A stretch of DNA of 64,000 nt from a candidate division KSB3 bacterium (GTDB lineage: Bacteria; Moduliflexota; Moduliflexia; Moduliflexales; Moduliflexaceae): positions 192,021 through 256,020 of the forward strand of contig PDSJ01000014.1 in the NCBI GenBank assembly GCA_002748425.1. Direction: 5' to 3'. The position numbers were made by a program, and so were the translations under genes. Positions 9,718 to 18,699 of this stretch are shown here, piece by piece (position 1 is the stretch's first letter; each line of letters starts with the position of its first letter). The notes below the pieces were generated by a model, which saw only the letters and a list, made by a program, of their open reading frames with translations, had not been told where the DNA came from and did no database searches.

Positions 9718-9763
9718 CAGTACAGGTGAATGTACGGTGTTCTCTACTGTACAGCCTGTACTG
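9718..9763 (-). promoter_or_regulatory. Nested hairpin in the glycan operon 5' leader
   Basis: CAGTACAGG at 9718-9726 pairs perfectly with CCTGTACTG at 9755-9763. Inside it TGTAC at 9731-9735 pairs with GTACA at 9749-9753. The element lies between the candidate promoter and the first gene, so it would be transcribed as a structured leader. It has no trailing U-run, so a simple terminator is not indicated. Confidence 0.45.
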
Positions 9764-9781
9764 ATACAGACATGACATCAG

Positions 9782-9866
9782 CGAAGGTTAACAGGTCTCC
9801 ATTCCCATCTTCTTGTATTGATACTCTTCCCTATAATACAAATGTGTATGCTATTGTTAACCTTCG
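9782..9866. repeat. 12-base perfect inverted repeat overlapping the promoter
   Basis: CGAAGGTTAACA at 9782-9793 recurs as its exact reverse complement at 9855-9866. The right arm contains the minus-strand -35 hexamer. Two identical half-sites about 73 bases apart (centre to centre, seven helical turns) could be a looping operator pair for an unknown regulator; this role is inference. Confidence 0.5.
9833..9860 (-). promoter_or_regulatory. Candidate sigma70 promoter for the glycan cluster
   Basis: Reading the minus strand, TTAACA (9860-9855) and TATTAT (9838-9833) are separated by 16 bases; each hexamer differs from consensus at one position. The direction is toward the nine-gene cluster ending at 38. 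Confidence 0.5.
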
Positions 9867-9938
9867 TATATGATCCTGCCAGCATGTTGAACGGCATATG
9901 TCAAACTGCTAGTCATCGGCTTTGGGGATGCTCGGGAA

Positions 9939-10601
9939 CTAGTTTTGCCGAATGACGTCAACTCCTTCGGGAATCTCAAAATTGAACAGCTCATCCGGCG
10001 GATTCATCTCTGTGGTAATATTGTCCAGATAGACGTCGGTGATGTTGCCGTAAGGATCGTAGACGGCCGTATGAATGACGCGAAACGTCACGGCATCGAC
10101 CGTCAAAATCAATTTGGCAAGTTCCGGCTGGGGCTGTTTCGGGAGCAGTTCCAGGCTGTATTCCGCATCGCTGGCTGCAGACAGCAGCTTCATGTGAAAG
10201 TCGTTCTGCAGTTTTCCCATTCCCGCCAGAAAGGTGACGGGCGTACGTGAGCCATAAGCATCGTCGGCATTTTGAATGATGACCTGAGCGTCTTCCGCGA
10301 CGTAAAACCACATCGTCTTGCCGTTACTCACTAGAAGCTGCTGGTCCGGGTTCGTGTATTCCCAGCGCATCTTGCCGGGTTTCTTGAAATAGACGATACC
10401 CTGTGATTTCTTGGGCGTGGGCAGGGAACGAAGTTTTGAGACTTGAGAAAAAGAGGCGTAGATGTCGCTGGTGCGTTCATATTCCGCCTGAACACTGTCG
10501 ATGATTTGTTCGAGTGCCAGATCGGCCGCTTGGGCCGGCATACTGAAAGAGCTGCAGAGAAAACTGCCCAGAATCAGGATGATGAGATGAAAGAATTTCA
10601 T
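9939..10601 (-). CDS. lolA: Outer-membrane lipoprotein carrier protein LolA
   Basis: A 220-residue periplasmic chaperone that receives mature lipoproteins from LolCDE and passes them to the outer membrane. A signal peptide covers residues 1-25, ending in PAQA before ADLALEQ. The body shows the LolA pattern: FSQVSKL, YFKKPGKMRWEYTNPDQQLLVSNGKTMW, and a C-terminal FNFEIPEGVDVIRQ. Its presence is good evidence for a diderm cell. No LolB is adjacent, as in many non-gammaproteobacteria. It is separated by 146 bases from the downstream sensor kinase. Confidence 0.92.
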   Translation of the reverse strand: MKFFHLIILILGSFLCSSFSMPAQAADLALEQIIDSVQAEYERTSDIYASFSQVSKLRSLPTPKKSQGIVYFKKPGKMRWEYTNPDQQLLVSNGKTMWFYVAEDAQVIIQNADDAYGSRTPVTFLAGMGKLQNDFHMKLLSAASDAEYSLELLPKQPQPELAKLILTVDAVTFRVIHTAVYDPYGNITDVYLDNITTEMNPPDELFNFEIPEGVDVIRQN

Positions 10602-10747
10602 GAGACTTGCGTGTCACGGTCGTACAAGCTGTGAGACGTTTCAGGCTCTGTCTGACAGCGTTGCTCCGCTCATACAGGTTATAATTTATAAGTTCTCATA
10701 AGCGTCTGCATGGCTGATCGATAGCGATGAGTGCTTCTGGTGCGTGT

Positions 10748-12241
10748 CTAAGACAGCGTCGCGCTAATCGGAAGGGTGACATGAAATGTTGTGCCTTTGT
10801 TCAGAACGCTCTCCACCCAGATTTCTCCACGGTGGGCCAGAACAATGGCACGACAAATCGCCAGACCGGCCCCTGAGCCTTTAAATTCCCGCGTCGTGGT
10901 GTTGTCGACCTGGAAAAAGTTTTCAAAAATTTTATCAAAATGCTCTTCGGCAATGCCTATTCCAGAGTCGTGAACCGTAATCCATATTTTGTCGTCGACG
11001 TGGGAGATTGTCAGAGCGACATCGCCTTTTTCAGTGAATTTCACCGCATTTGACAGAAGGTTTTTCAGAACCCGTCCGATTTTATGTTCATCAGCAACAA
11101 ATTCTGGCAGTTCTGGGGCAATATCTACACGAAGCTGCAGACCCTTGGCCGATACGCTTGCCTGGATATCTTTCACAACCTCTTGGGCCAGCTGTCCCAG
11201 ATCAAAGGCTTTTCTCATAAGTTCAAGCTGATTACCGCTCAGGGTCATCAGATCGATCAGATTTTCCAACAGCTCCGATAAAAACGCGCCCTGTTCTTTC
11301 GAAAGGCTGATAAATTCGCGCTGCTCGTCGGTGAGTTCCCCGAGGCTGTTTTGCAGGAGCAGCTCGTATGTACTTAAAATCGATGTCAGCGGCGTACGAA
11401 GCTCGTGAGAGATCGTTGCCAGGAAATTCGATTTCATTCGGCTGACCTCTTTCTCCCTGGCCACGTCCCGCAACACCGTCACAACGCCAAACGGTTGGCC
11501 GTCACGACTTCTTAAAGTTTTCGCGATGGCGATGATATCGATTTCCCGTTCAGGGTCTTTGGAATGTCTCAGGACGATTTCATCACTCACGACTTCATCG
11601 GAATGATGGGAGGCTTCGATCAGCAGCAGGATGAGCTCCTTCAGCTCTAAAACGTCCATAATGCGCCGTCCGATAAGCTCTTCCTCTGTGCGTCCTAAAA
11701 TTTCCGTGCACGCCTTGTTGACCAGAGAAATACGGTCGTTGCCGTTAAAGACGATAATGCCATCGGTAATGGAATGCACGATCGCTTCGGCTTTATTTTT
11801 TTCAGCGATAAGTTCCTCGGCCAACTGTTTATTCCGGCGTTTTGTCCCGGCTTTGTCAAGAAGCTCCAGCACAGTGTCTTTCAGGTCGTCATAATACCAG
11901 GGCTTTTTGATGCATTTGTCAAGTTCAGCGTGGTTCACGGCATAGACGACATCGTCAAACCCTGCCTGTCCGGTCAGGATGACCGTCATGATATTCGGGT
12001 CCCGCTGATGGACAATTTCCAGGAATTTCGACCCCGGCATGCCGGGCATAATTTCATCAGTGATAACGATATCGATTTGTTCGCCCTGTTCCAGTAATTC
12101 ATCCAGCACTTCAAGCGCTTCAGCGGCGCTCTCGGCCACTTCAATTTCGCATAAGTCACCGACAGCATTCTCAAGCTGTGTCATGAGAGACCCGACAATT
12201 TCAGGCTGATCGTCAACGCATATAATAAAATTTTTCGCCAT
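10748..12241 (-). CDS. REC-PAS-histidine kinase
   Basis: A 497-residue cytosolic signalling protein without membrane segments. Residues 1-125 are a receiver domain with acidic pair DD10-11, phospho-acceptor D62 in VITDEIMPG and K113. Residues about 150-265 are a PAS domain. A HisKA domain has phospho-accepting H279 in ISHELRTPL. The ATPase domain has the N box near 394-398, DSGIG at 425-429 and GSGAGL at 455-460. A receiver placed at the N-terminus suggests phospho-input from another kinase. Its receiver closely resembles that of the phospholipase at 26783 (shared AESAxEAL, MPGM, EIVHQ/EVVHQ and KPW). It ends 14 bases after der. Output partner unknown. Confidence 0.92.
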   Translation of the reverse strand: MAKNFIICVDDQPEIVGSLMTQLENAVGDLCEIEVAESAAEALEVLDELLEQGEQIDIVITDEIMPGMPGSKFLEIVHQRDPNIMTVILTGQAGFDDVVYAVNHAELDKCIKKPWYYDDLKDTVLELLDKAGTKRRNKQLAEELIAEKNKAEAIVHSITDGIIVFNGNDRISLVNKACTEILGRTEEELIGRRIMDVLELKELILLLIEASHHSDEVVSDEIVLRHSKDPEREIDIIAIAKTLRSRDGQPFGVVTVLRDVAREKEVSRMKSNFLATISHELRTPLTSILSTYELLLQNSLGELTDEQREFISLSKEQGAFLSELLENLIDLMTLSGNQLELMRKAFDLGQLAQEVVKDIQASVSAKGLQLRVDIAPELPEFVADEHKIGRVLKNLLSNAVKFTEKGDVALTISHVDDKIWITVHDSGIGIAEEHFDKIFENFFQVDNTTTREFKGSGAGLAICRAIVLAHRGEIWVESVLNKGTTFHVTLPISATLS

Positions 12242-12255
12242 GAATACAAAACCTT

Positions 12256-13566
12256 TTAACGTGCTTGAATTCGCAGGTGAAGAGGTATTTCGTGAAAACC
12301 GAAATACTCACGAAATTGATTTGTCAGGTAGCGCCGGTATGAAAAATGTACGCCGTCTGGATAATTGCAAAAGAGTGTCAGTGTCGGCGGACGTACAGCA
12401 TTCTGGGTGCCGTAATAAAATTTGACCTGATGCCCTTTATACACCGGAGGATGGTGCTGTTGGACGATTTCTTGAAGGGCCGTATTGATCTTTGAGGTGC
12501 TGACGCGTTTATTGTACTGAGCGAACATGCTGTCAGCAAGCGCAAGGGTTTTGAGAACCCGTTGTCCTGTCAGTGCTGATACAAAGATAATCGGCGCATA
12601 ATCAAGATATTTCAGCTTATACTTGATGTCGATTGCAAAATTTCCGGCAGTGGATGTGTCTTTCTCGATTAAATCCCATTTGTTGACAAGAAGCAGCACG
12701 GCTCTGCCGTTGTTATGGGCGTAGCCGGCAATTCTGGCATCTTGATCAGTGACGCCTTGTGTGGCATCAAGCATCACAAAGGCGATATGACTGCGATCGA
12801 TGCTTTTAAACGCCCGCACGACACTATAGCGTTCGACAGGATCCGTGATTTTGCTTTTTCGTCGAATGCCCGCAGTGTCGATAAAGGTATAGTGAGACCC
12901 GTTGAAGGAAAAATCACTATCAATGGCATCACGCGTGGTGCCGGCGATATCGGTGACAAGCATCCGCTCTTGTCCCAACAGCTGGTTGATCAGTGAGGAT
13001 TTTCCCGCATTGGGACGGCCGACAACGGCAATTCGCATCACCGCATTGTCCTGTTCATCATCCTTGATGACCTGGACGTGTTCGCAGACCCTGTCCAGCA
13101 GCTCATCAAGCCCGCGCTTGTGTTCGGCGGAGATCGGAATAATATTCGCAATGCCCAAGTGGTAGAGGTCGAAGATCTTAGCTTCATGCTCAGGCCCGTC
13201 AATTTTATTCGCGACATAATAGACGGGCTTCTTACTCTGGCGAAGGCGGGTGACAATCTCGTAGTCCGTCATCGTCAACTCAGCCTGTCCGTCGAACAGA
13301 CAGAGAATCACATCAGCTTCCTCAATCGCGAATTGCGTTTGAAGCTGCATGGAACTCAGCATCGGATCGTCTGTGTCCGGCATAAAGCCTCCGGTATCGA
13401 TCAATGAAAAGCTTTTCTGCAGCCATGTACAGCTTCCGTAAATACGATCTCGCGTGACTCCTTCAAAATCTTCGGTGATCGCGGAACGACCGCCGACTAA
13501 ACGATTGAAGAGCGTTGACTTGCCCACGTTTGGTTTGCCAACGATAGAGACTGTGGTTCTCGACAT
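12256..13566 (-). CDS. der: Ribosome-assembly GTPase Der (EngA)
   Basis: A 436-residue essential GTPase of 50S subunit maturation. Two consecutive G domains are seen: the first P-loop GKPNVGKST at 10-18 with DTGG and NKID at 120-123, the second P-loop GRPNAGKS at 183-190 with DTAG and NKWD. The C-terminal KH-like domain ends in the usual form (SYRRYLTNQFREYFGF). Length matches the family. It lies 14 bases upstream of the sensor kinase and is likely co-transcribed with it. Confidence 0.97.
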   Translation of the reverse strand: MSRTTVSIVGKPNVGKSTLFNRLVGGRSAITEDFEGVTRDRIYGSCTWLQKSFSLIDTGGFMPDTDDPMLSSMQLQTQFAIEEADVILCLFDGQAELTMTDYEIVTRLRQSKKPVYYVANKIDGPEHEAKIFDLYHLGIANIIPISAEHKRGLDELLDRVCEHVQVIKDDEQDNAVMRIAVVGRPNAGKSSLINQLLGQERMLVTDIAGTTRDAIDSDFSFNGSHYTFIDTAGIRRKSKITDPVERYSVVRAFKSIDRSHIAFVMLDATQGVTDQDARIAGYAHNNGRAVLLLVNKWDLIEKDTSTAGNFAIDIKYKLKYLDYAPIIFVSALTGQRVLKTLALADSMFAQYNKRVSTSKINTALQEIVQQHHPPVYKGHQVKFYYGTQNAVRPPTLTLFCNYPDGVHFSYRRYLTNQFREYFGFHEIPLHLRIQAR

Positions 13567-13659
13567 AGCTTATTCTTCACCCATATTACGGCAGAAGACA
13601 AACTTGATGATGAAAGACTGTTTTCGCCTTGGGTGACGGCATGCTGTAATCTTCGATCT

Positions 13660-15243
13660 TCATGCAAGCAGCTTATTCAGTCTGGTCCTGACATCACGAT
13701 AGCTCGGTTTTAACTGGTACAATTCCTGAAATGTCTGCGCAGCTTCGCTGGTTCGTCCGGCCTGTTCGTATAACGTTCCAATCTGATAGGTCAAATCCTG
13801 GTAGCGTTCTTCCTCTGCATTGACGCGGCTGCGTGCTTCTTCGAGTGATTGAACGGCACTGGCATAATCACCTTTTTCAGCATAGCATAATGCAATGACA
13901 CCTTGGCACTCAACGAATTTCGACGGTTCCAGCGAGGCCAGGCGAAGTTCTTCAATGGCATCGTCGAGAAGCGCCATCTCTTTGTACGAAATCCCAAGCT
14001 CATAATGCGTCTCATAATCTTCCGTCCCGACTTCATCGAGGACGCCCTGTTTGAACTCTTTGACGATATCGCCAATTTCGCTGGTGGCAAGCTGTTCCGG
14101 TGCCTGGACTTTCAGGCCTGGACTTTTTCCGCTAGTTTGCGGCCCGGTCCCTGGAGAAAAATCGATCGAGGCATCGAGCTTTGACGCAAGATCGAAAAAC
14201 GAACCGTTTGCTTTTTGTGATTGTTGCGGCCCTGAAGAGGGAGGGGAGATCTCGTTGCCCGGCTCAAACTCCAAGGTGTGCTTTTCTGAGGCTGCGTTCT
14301 CGGCCGGTCCGGAAGAAAGCTCTTCCTGACCGGCAGTACTGTCCCACACAATTTCCCCTTGCTCTTCGATCTGGAAATCGAGGGTATTCCCGTCTGTAGA
14401 TACGTCTTCATCACCAAAATTTAACGATCCCAACTCATTTTCATCAAAATCGATTGCCGGCATTGATGTGTGAGCCGCTGCGCTTTGTGGCGCTGTCGGA
14501 GTTCCGCCTCCCGAAAGCATTTCGAGCTGCTCTTTATAATCGAGGTCGTCTGGAAAACGTTCCCGGAGCTTCTGGAAGATTGGCGTTGCTTCCTTTGAAA
14601 AGCCTTGCTCGGCATAGGCATAGCCGATTCTGGAGAGCGTTTCTTCATTGTCGCCATGCAATTCCAGCGCTCGTTCAAAATGGGTTTTTGCCGTGTCAAC
14701 ATCCTCGCGCAGGACAACTTCACCAATATCAACGTAGATCAATGCCGCGTCTTCCATGAACTGCTCGCTTTCATACATTGCAGCAAGCTTCGTACGTATT
14801 TTTAAGTTAGACGGATCGAGATCGGCGATCTTTCGATAGGTATCCAGCGATTCACGCTTCTCTCCGGCCGTCGCCTGTTTTTCAGCGGCTGAGAGATAGT
14901 TCGCTTTTGCTTCTCCAATAAGTCCTTTTTGCACATAGAGGTCGGCAAGTTCAAGATACGTGCTGATTTGATCCGGCCTGGCACGCTGGGCTTTCTTATA
15001 CACCGCGATCGCTTTCAGCGTAAAGCCGTCACGAGCATATAACGAGCCGACGTTCAAATAGTATGTACACGCCTTTTCTGCGTCACCTCGCTTTGCGTAC
15101 AAGTCACCGAGCGCATTGAGCGCATTTCGATCGTCAGGCTGCTCCTCCAGAATTTTTTCATATTTTTCGACTTCTTTATCTTTGCTGCTTTTTTTCTGAG
15201 TGAGCCCTTTAACGACATCTAAAAAACCAGGTTTTTTTGCCAT
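13660..15243 (-). CDS. Tetratricopeptide-repeat protein
   Basis: A 527-residue soluble protein with about six N-terminal TPR units (residues 30-245, e.g. ALNALGDLYAKRGDAEKA) and two or three more near the C-terminus (about 405-520). A low-complexity acidic, Ser/Gly/Pro-rich linker of about 150 residues separates them. No signal peptide or membrane segment. TPR arrays scaffold protein complexes; the partner cannot be inferred. A good GGAG ribosome-binding site precedes the ATG. Similar split TPR proteins are common in bacteria with gliding or secretion systems, but no such genes are nearby. Confidence 0.85.
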   Translation of the reverse strand: MAKKPGFLDVVKGLTQKKSSKDKEVEKYEKILEEQPDDRNALNALGDLYAKRGDAEKACTYYLNVGSLYARDGFTLKAIAVYKKAQRARPDQISTYLELADLYVQKGLIGEAKANYLSAAEKQATAGEKRESLDTYRKIADLDPSNLKIRTKLAAMYESEQFMEDAALIYVDIGEVVLREDVDTAKTHFERALELHGDNEETLSRIGYAYAEQGFSKEATPIFQKLRERFPDDLDYKEQLEMLSGGGTPTAPQSAAAHTSMPAIDFDENELGSLNFGDEDVSTDGNTLDFQIEEQGEIVWDSTAGQEELSSGPAENAASEKHTLEFEPGNEISPPSSGPQQSQKANGSFFDLASKLDASIDFSPGTGPQTSGKSPGLKVQAPEQLATSEIGDIVKEFKQGVLDEVGTEDYETHYELGISYKEMALLDDAIEELRLASLEPSKFVECQGVIALCYAEKGDYASAVQSLEEARSRVNAEEERYQDLTYQIGTLYEQAGRTSEAAQTFQELYQLKPSYRDVRTRLNKLLA

Positions 15244-15645
15244 TCTTTTTCTCCACAGCTAAGAGCACACAAGCGTTTATATATCTCAGGCTACAAACCC
15301 GGAGCATCTTGCGAATCTGCCCACGCGCTCGTATGAGCCTTGGTTTGGTAAGAACTTCAAGAGATCAACGCCTGCGGCTTTATCAAGAATGCATCGTTCG
15401 CAACAAGGCTCTTTTGGCTTCGATATAGCTGACCGCGTACAGTTTCAGTAAAGATAACGTGACGCCCTTTTTGTGTGTGTTACACCATAGTGACGATAGC
15501 AGGCAGAAGAAGAGATTTCCATATGGGGAAATTGGTAACTCTAACGTCGCCCGTCAGAACGCGCTGAACAGATATTGTTGCTCATCCAGCACGTCATGAC
15601 GAACGAGTTGACATAGCCGGGCATTTGCCAATGGCCCATAGATGC
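15244..15645. other. Intergenic region, 402 bases
   Basis: It lies between gcvH (ending at 15646) and the TPR gene start at 15243, both on the minus strand. I see no convincing open reading frame, tRNA or strong rho-independent terminator. The promoter of the TPR gene should be here but no clear -35/-10 pair with good spacing is visible. Confidence 0.4.
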
Positions 15646-16023
15646 TTATGTCCGAATCGAAGCTTTATAGGCGTCGGCAGATAGTAATTTCTCCAACTCA
15701 GCCTGGTCTTGTATGGTGATTTTTAAAATCCATCCCGCACCATAGGGATCGTTGTTGAGGAGTTCCGGTGTCTCATTAAGCTCCTCATTGATGGCGAAGA
15801 CATCTCCACTAAGCGGAGAATAGAGATCGGAGACGGTTTTGACCGATTCAATGGTGCCGCAGGTCCCGAACTGTGAGACATGACGTCCAGTTTCCGGAAG
15901 TTCGACATAGACCACATCTCCTAATTGCTCTTGTGCGTAGCTGGTAATGCCAACCACAGCAAGGTCTCCGTCAATTTTTACCCATTCGTGTTCCTTAGTG
16001 TATTTCAAATCTTCGGGATACAT
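15646..16023 (-). CDS. gcvH: Glycine cleavage system H protein
   Basis: A 125-residue lipoyl carrier that shuttles the aminomethyl group among glycine cleavage enzymes. The start is set at 16023 because MYPEDLKYTKEHEWV is the family N-terminus and a strong GGGAGGAG ribosome-binding site lies just upstream. Longer in-frame forms back to 16137 would run into the bactofilin gene. The lipoylated lysine is in GTIESVKTVSDLYSP. No gcvT or gcvP is nearby, so this copy is isolated; stand-alone GcvH can also serve in lipoate relay. It lies 67 bases downstream of the bactofilin. Confidence 0.95.
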   Translation of the reverse strand: MYPEDLKYTKEHEWVKIDGDLAVVGITSYAQEQLGDVVYVELPETGRHVSQFGTCGTIESVKTVSDLYSPLSGDVFAINEELNETPELLNNDPYGAGWILKITIQDQAELEKLLSADAYKASIRT

Positions 16024-16090
16024 GTCTTCTGCTCCTCCCGCAGGATAATGTTCGCCTGAATGTCCGGTCGTGAGATAGACGGCCGGGCCT

Positions 16091-16549
16091 TCAGCCCATA
16101 TCGACGTTTCCTTTGAAATGAGCTCCTTCGGCGACAATGACTCTTGGCGCTTTAATATCTCCCAGCATTGTTCCGGACGCCACGATCTCCACTTTGTTCT
16201 TGGCCATAATATTGCCCGTGACGGTGCCTCCGATATTGATATTTTCCGCCTGAACGTTTGCCTCGACGACTCCGCTTTGGCCGACGACCAGGTTTTGGGT
16301 CAACTGCACCCGCCCTTCAACTTTTCCTTCAATTTTTACGTCCTCATCGCCGACAAGATCGCCTTTAATCGTAATGCCTTTGCCGATTGTTGTGAACCCT
16401 CCGGAACTGTTTGTCCTGGCCGGGGGGGACGATGCTGCCGTTGGAACGGGCTGTCGTGCCGGAATTTTTACAGCAGGTCTGCTGGGAGGGGTGATTTGTT
16501 CCGCCTCCGTTTCATAGGGATCTTTTTGACGTCCACCAAATAAAGCCAC
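16091..16549 (-). CDS. Bactofilin (polymer-forming cytoskeletal protein)
   Basis: A 152-residue bactofilin. A disordered N-terminal tail (about 1-50, Pro/Ser/Ala-rich) precedes a beta-helical core with repeated glycine and hydrophobic spacing: GKGITIKGDLVGDEDVKIEGKVEG and later GTVTGNIMAKNKVEIVASG. Bactofilins self-assemble without nucleotide and often organise cell-wall enzymes and cell shape. It is likely transcribed with gcvH from the promoter at 16709-16737. Assignment is secure; its cargo is unknown. Confidence 0.92.
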   Translation of the reverse strand: MALFGGRQKDPYETEAEQITPPSRPAVKIPARQPVPTAASSPPARTNSSGGFTTIGKGITIKGDLVGDEDVKIEGKVEGRVQLTQNLVVGQSGVVEANVQAENINIGGTVTGNIMAKNKVEIVASGTMLGDIKAPRVIVAEGAHFKGNVDMG

Positions 16550-17013
16550 AGTCTGTATCCTCCTTACGTCATGATTCCCATTCGTCTTGCAGGAATATGG
16601 AAATCAGTATACACATGATGATATATTGTACGGATTGATCCCGTGTCTCTAAGCTCTGAAATCACCTCATTAATGGCCGAGACAGGCGCTTTCAAAAAAT
16701 GTGGTGTAGTGATAACAAAGCAGAGTGAGCTTGTCAAGTTTTTTCTATCGCCAACTCTCCGAAGCTGCTGCATCTACGGTGTGTCGGGAGAAGCTCGGTC
16801 TCAGCCGGCTGGCGTTCCTCATTAATTGGGAGAATTCGGGTGCATTGCGGCGTTCTGAGATATTTCTTGACTTTTTTCTGATTCGTTGTCATGAGACAGC
16901 CGTATTGTGCGGAGTATTGCAGTGCTGAGTTATGAATCGACAGCTGTCCATGATGGCTGCAACGTCCAGGAAGGCGTGCTGCCTGGCTACTGAATCTGTA
17001 TGGATCGACGGGT
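16550..17013. other. Divergent intergenic region, 464 bases
   Basis: The region separates the minus-strand bactofilin from the plus-strand ABC permease. A good minus-strand promoter is at 16709-16737. On the plus strand there is TTGACT near 16868 but no matching -10. No coding gene or RNA is supported. A TPP riboswitch, which would have pointed to thiamine for the downstream transporter, was looked for and not found. Confidence 0.45.
16709..16737 (-). promoter_or_regulatory. Sigma70-like promoter for bactofilin-gcvH
   Basis: On the minus strand a perfect TTGACA (16737-16732) is followed after 17 bases by TATCAC (16714-16709). The predicted start near 16702 gives a leader of about 150 nucleotides before the bactofilin ATG at 16549. 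Confidence 0.6.
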
Positions 17014-18699
17014 GTGAAATCCTATCGCATTTTTCTAAGCATCGCATTTTTCCCTTTGGCGTTTCTGGCAATTTTTTTCTACGTTCCGTTGCTTTCCATG
17101 TTGAAAGATGGACTGATTGATGCGTCGGGAAGGCTCACTGGGGAATATATTATTGAGACCCTGCGAGATCCCTATAATCGCCGGGTGATCGCTTTTACGA
17201 TACACCAAGCGCTTCTCAGCACAGTCCTGACCTTTGTCCTCGGTTTCCCCGGGGCCTATCTTGTCGCAAAATTTGATTTTCCGGGAAAAACTTTCCTCAA
17301 AGCCATGACAACGGTTCCTTTTGTGCTGCCATCGATCATTGTGTCGCTCGGATTTATCCTGTTGTTTGGCAACAGCGGCATACTCAACCGTCTCCTCATG
17401 GCAGCGTTCAGCCTGGATGAGCCGCCGTTCCGCATTCTGTACAGTCTCCACGCGATCGTGCTGGCCCATGCATTTTACAATTTTCCGCTTGTCCTTCGGC
17501 TGGTTTCGACCATCTGGTCGAGCATCGATCCGCGCATTGAAGACGCTGCCCGCTCGCTTGGCGCGAAAGAATGGCATGTCTTTCGCTGTGTGACGCTGCC
17601 AATGCTCAGTCCAGGAATTTTTGCCAGCCTTGCCTTGACGTTCATTTTTTCGTTTATGAGCTTTGCGGTCGTACTGGTGCTTGGAGGCGTCAAGTTTGCT
17701 ACGATCGAGGTTAATATTTATACCTTAATGACGGTGGTGCTTGATTATAGGATGGGAAGTGCGCTGGCGATTGTTCAATCAGTATTTTCTTTAAGCTTCA
17801 TGTTTTTTTATGCAAAGGTACTTGCCTCTGGAAAGCAGACGGAACGAGTCGCTCTCGAACAGTTTGAGCAGCGTCCTCGTCTGTTCTCAAGCCTTCGGGA
17901 TGTCCTGCGCTGGCGTACTGTCTTTGTCGGGTGCTATCTGTTGATGGTGATGGTCGTGATGCTTGGGCCGATACTCTCAGTGGCGCTGTTCTCCGTGATG
18001 CATCATGAGGCTGGAAATACCGTATTTTCGCTGAAGTCCTATGCCAACATTTTCACGATGCCGTACAATCCCCTCCTCGGAACAACGCCGCTGCAGTCAA
18101 TCCGAAACAGCCTTTTCTTCGGTCTGATGACCGTGTTTTTCTCGCTCCCTTTAGGCGTGAGCATTGCATTTTTACTGGCACGAATGGAATTTCCAGGGAA
18201 AAATATTTTTGACGCCTTGGTCATGCTGCCCCTTGGGATTTCTTCAGTCAGCCTGGGCCTGGGATATATCAGAAGTTTCCATAAACCGCCACTCATACTC
18301 TCAGGCAGTTGGTATGCCATTGTCTTCGCGCATTCTATTCTTGCCTATCCCTTTGTCATGAGGGCGGTCACGCCGATTCTCAAAAAGATGAAAGCATCGT
18401 TGGTCGAGGCGGCAATGAGTTTGGGGGCCACACGAATACAATGCTTTTTTTTGATCGAATTACCAATCGTGAAGCCAGGAATTGTGGTCGGAGCCACGTT
18501 TGCCTTTGCCGTGTCTGTCGGTGAATTAGGAGCCACATACATGCTCTATCGTCCTGAGCTGACCACCATGCCGATTTCGATTTATCGCTTTCTTTCTTCG
18601 CACGATTTAATCGGAGCCAGCGCCATGGGAATGATTCTCATCGTGGTCTGCGTGTTTTTGTTTCTCAGCATTGAAAAAATGGGGTATAAAAGTTTTTGA
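17014..18699 (+). CDS. ABC importer permease, fused two-domain type (FbpB/ThiP-like)
   Basis: A 561-residue inner-membrane permease with two homologous six-helix halves. Each half has an EAA loop that docks the ATPase: EDAARSLGAKEWHVF near 176-190 and VEAAMSLGATRIQCF near 465-479. This duplicated layout is typical of ferric-iron (FbpB) and thiamine (ThiP) importers. It begins with GTG at 17014. Its stop overlaps the ATPase start by one base. No periplasmic binding protein gene is adjacent, so the substrate is unclear. Confidence 0.88.
   Translation: MKSYRIFLSIAFFPLAFLAIFFYVPLLSMLKDGLIDASGRLTGEYIIETLRDPYNRRVIAFTIHQALLSTVLTFVLGFPGAYLVAKFDFPGKTFLKAMTTVPFVLPSIIVSLGFILLFGNSGILNRLLMAAFSLDEPPFRILYSLHAIVLAHAFYNFPLVLRLVSTIWSSIDPRIEDAARSLGAKEWHVFRCVTLPMLSPGIFASLALTFIFSFMSFAVVLVLGGVKFATIEVNIYTLMTVVLDYRMGSALAIVQSVFSLSFMFFYAKVLASGKQTERVALEQFEQRPRLFSSLRDVLRWRTVFVGCYLLMVMVVMLGPILSVALFSVMHHEAGNTVFSLKSYANIFTMPYNPLLGTTPLQSIRNSLFFGLMTVFFSLPLGVSIAFLLARMEFPGKNIFDALVMLPLGISSVSLGLGYIRSFHKPPLILSGSWYAIVFAHSILAYPFVMRAVTPILKKMKASLVEAAMSLGATRIQCFFLIELPIVKPGIVVGATFAFAVSVGELGATYMLYRPELTTMPISIYRFLSSHDLIGASAMGMILIVVCVFLFLSIEKMGYKSF

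Larger units (their letters stand above)
9617..9938. other. Intergenic region, 322 bases, leader and promoter of the glycan operon
   Basis: No protein gene is supported here. The stretch holds a nested hairpin (9718-9763), a perfect 12-base inverted repeat with 61-base spacing (9782-9793 and 9855-9866), and a minus-strand sigma70-like promoter whose -35 box lies inside the right repeat arm. The predicted transcript would have a roughly 210-nucleotide 5' leader before the acyltransferase ATG at 9616. Confidence 0.6.

Noticed and set aside
15237..15428. Small plus-strand frame in the gap after the TPR gene
   Set aside because: No ribosome-binding site, random-looking basic composition, and it overlaps the TPR gene start.
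16024..16137. Longer GcvH N-terminus starting at 16137
   Set aside because: It would overlap the bactofilin gene, and the conserved N-terminus with a strong ribosome-binding site is at 16023.
16842..17013. Possible TPP riboswitch before the importer genes (a CTGAGA occurs)
   Set aside because: The second conserved element of the TPP fold is absent, so the match is chance.
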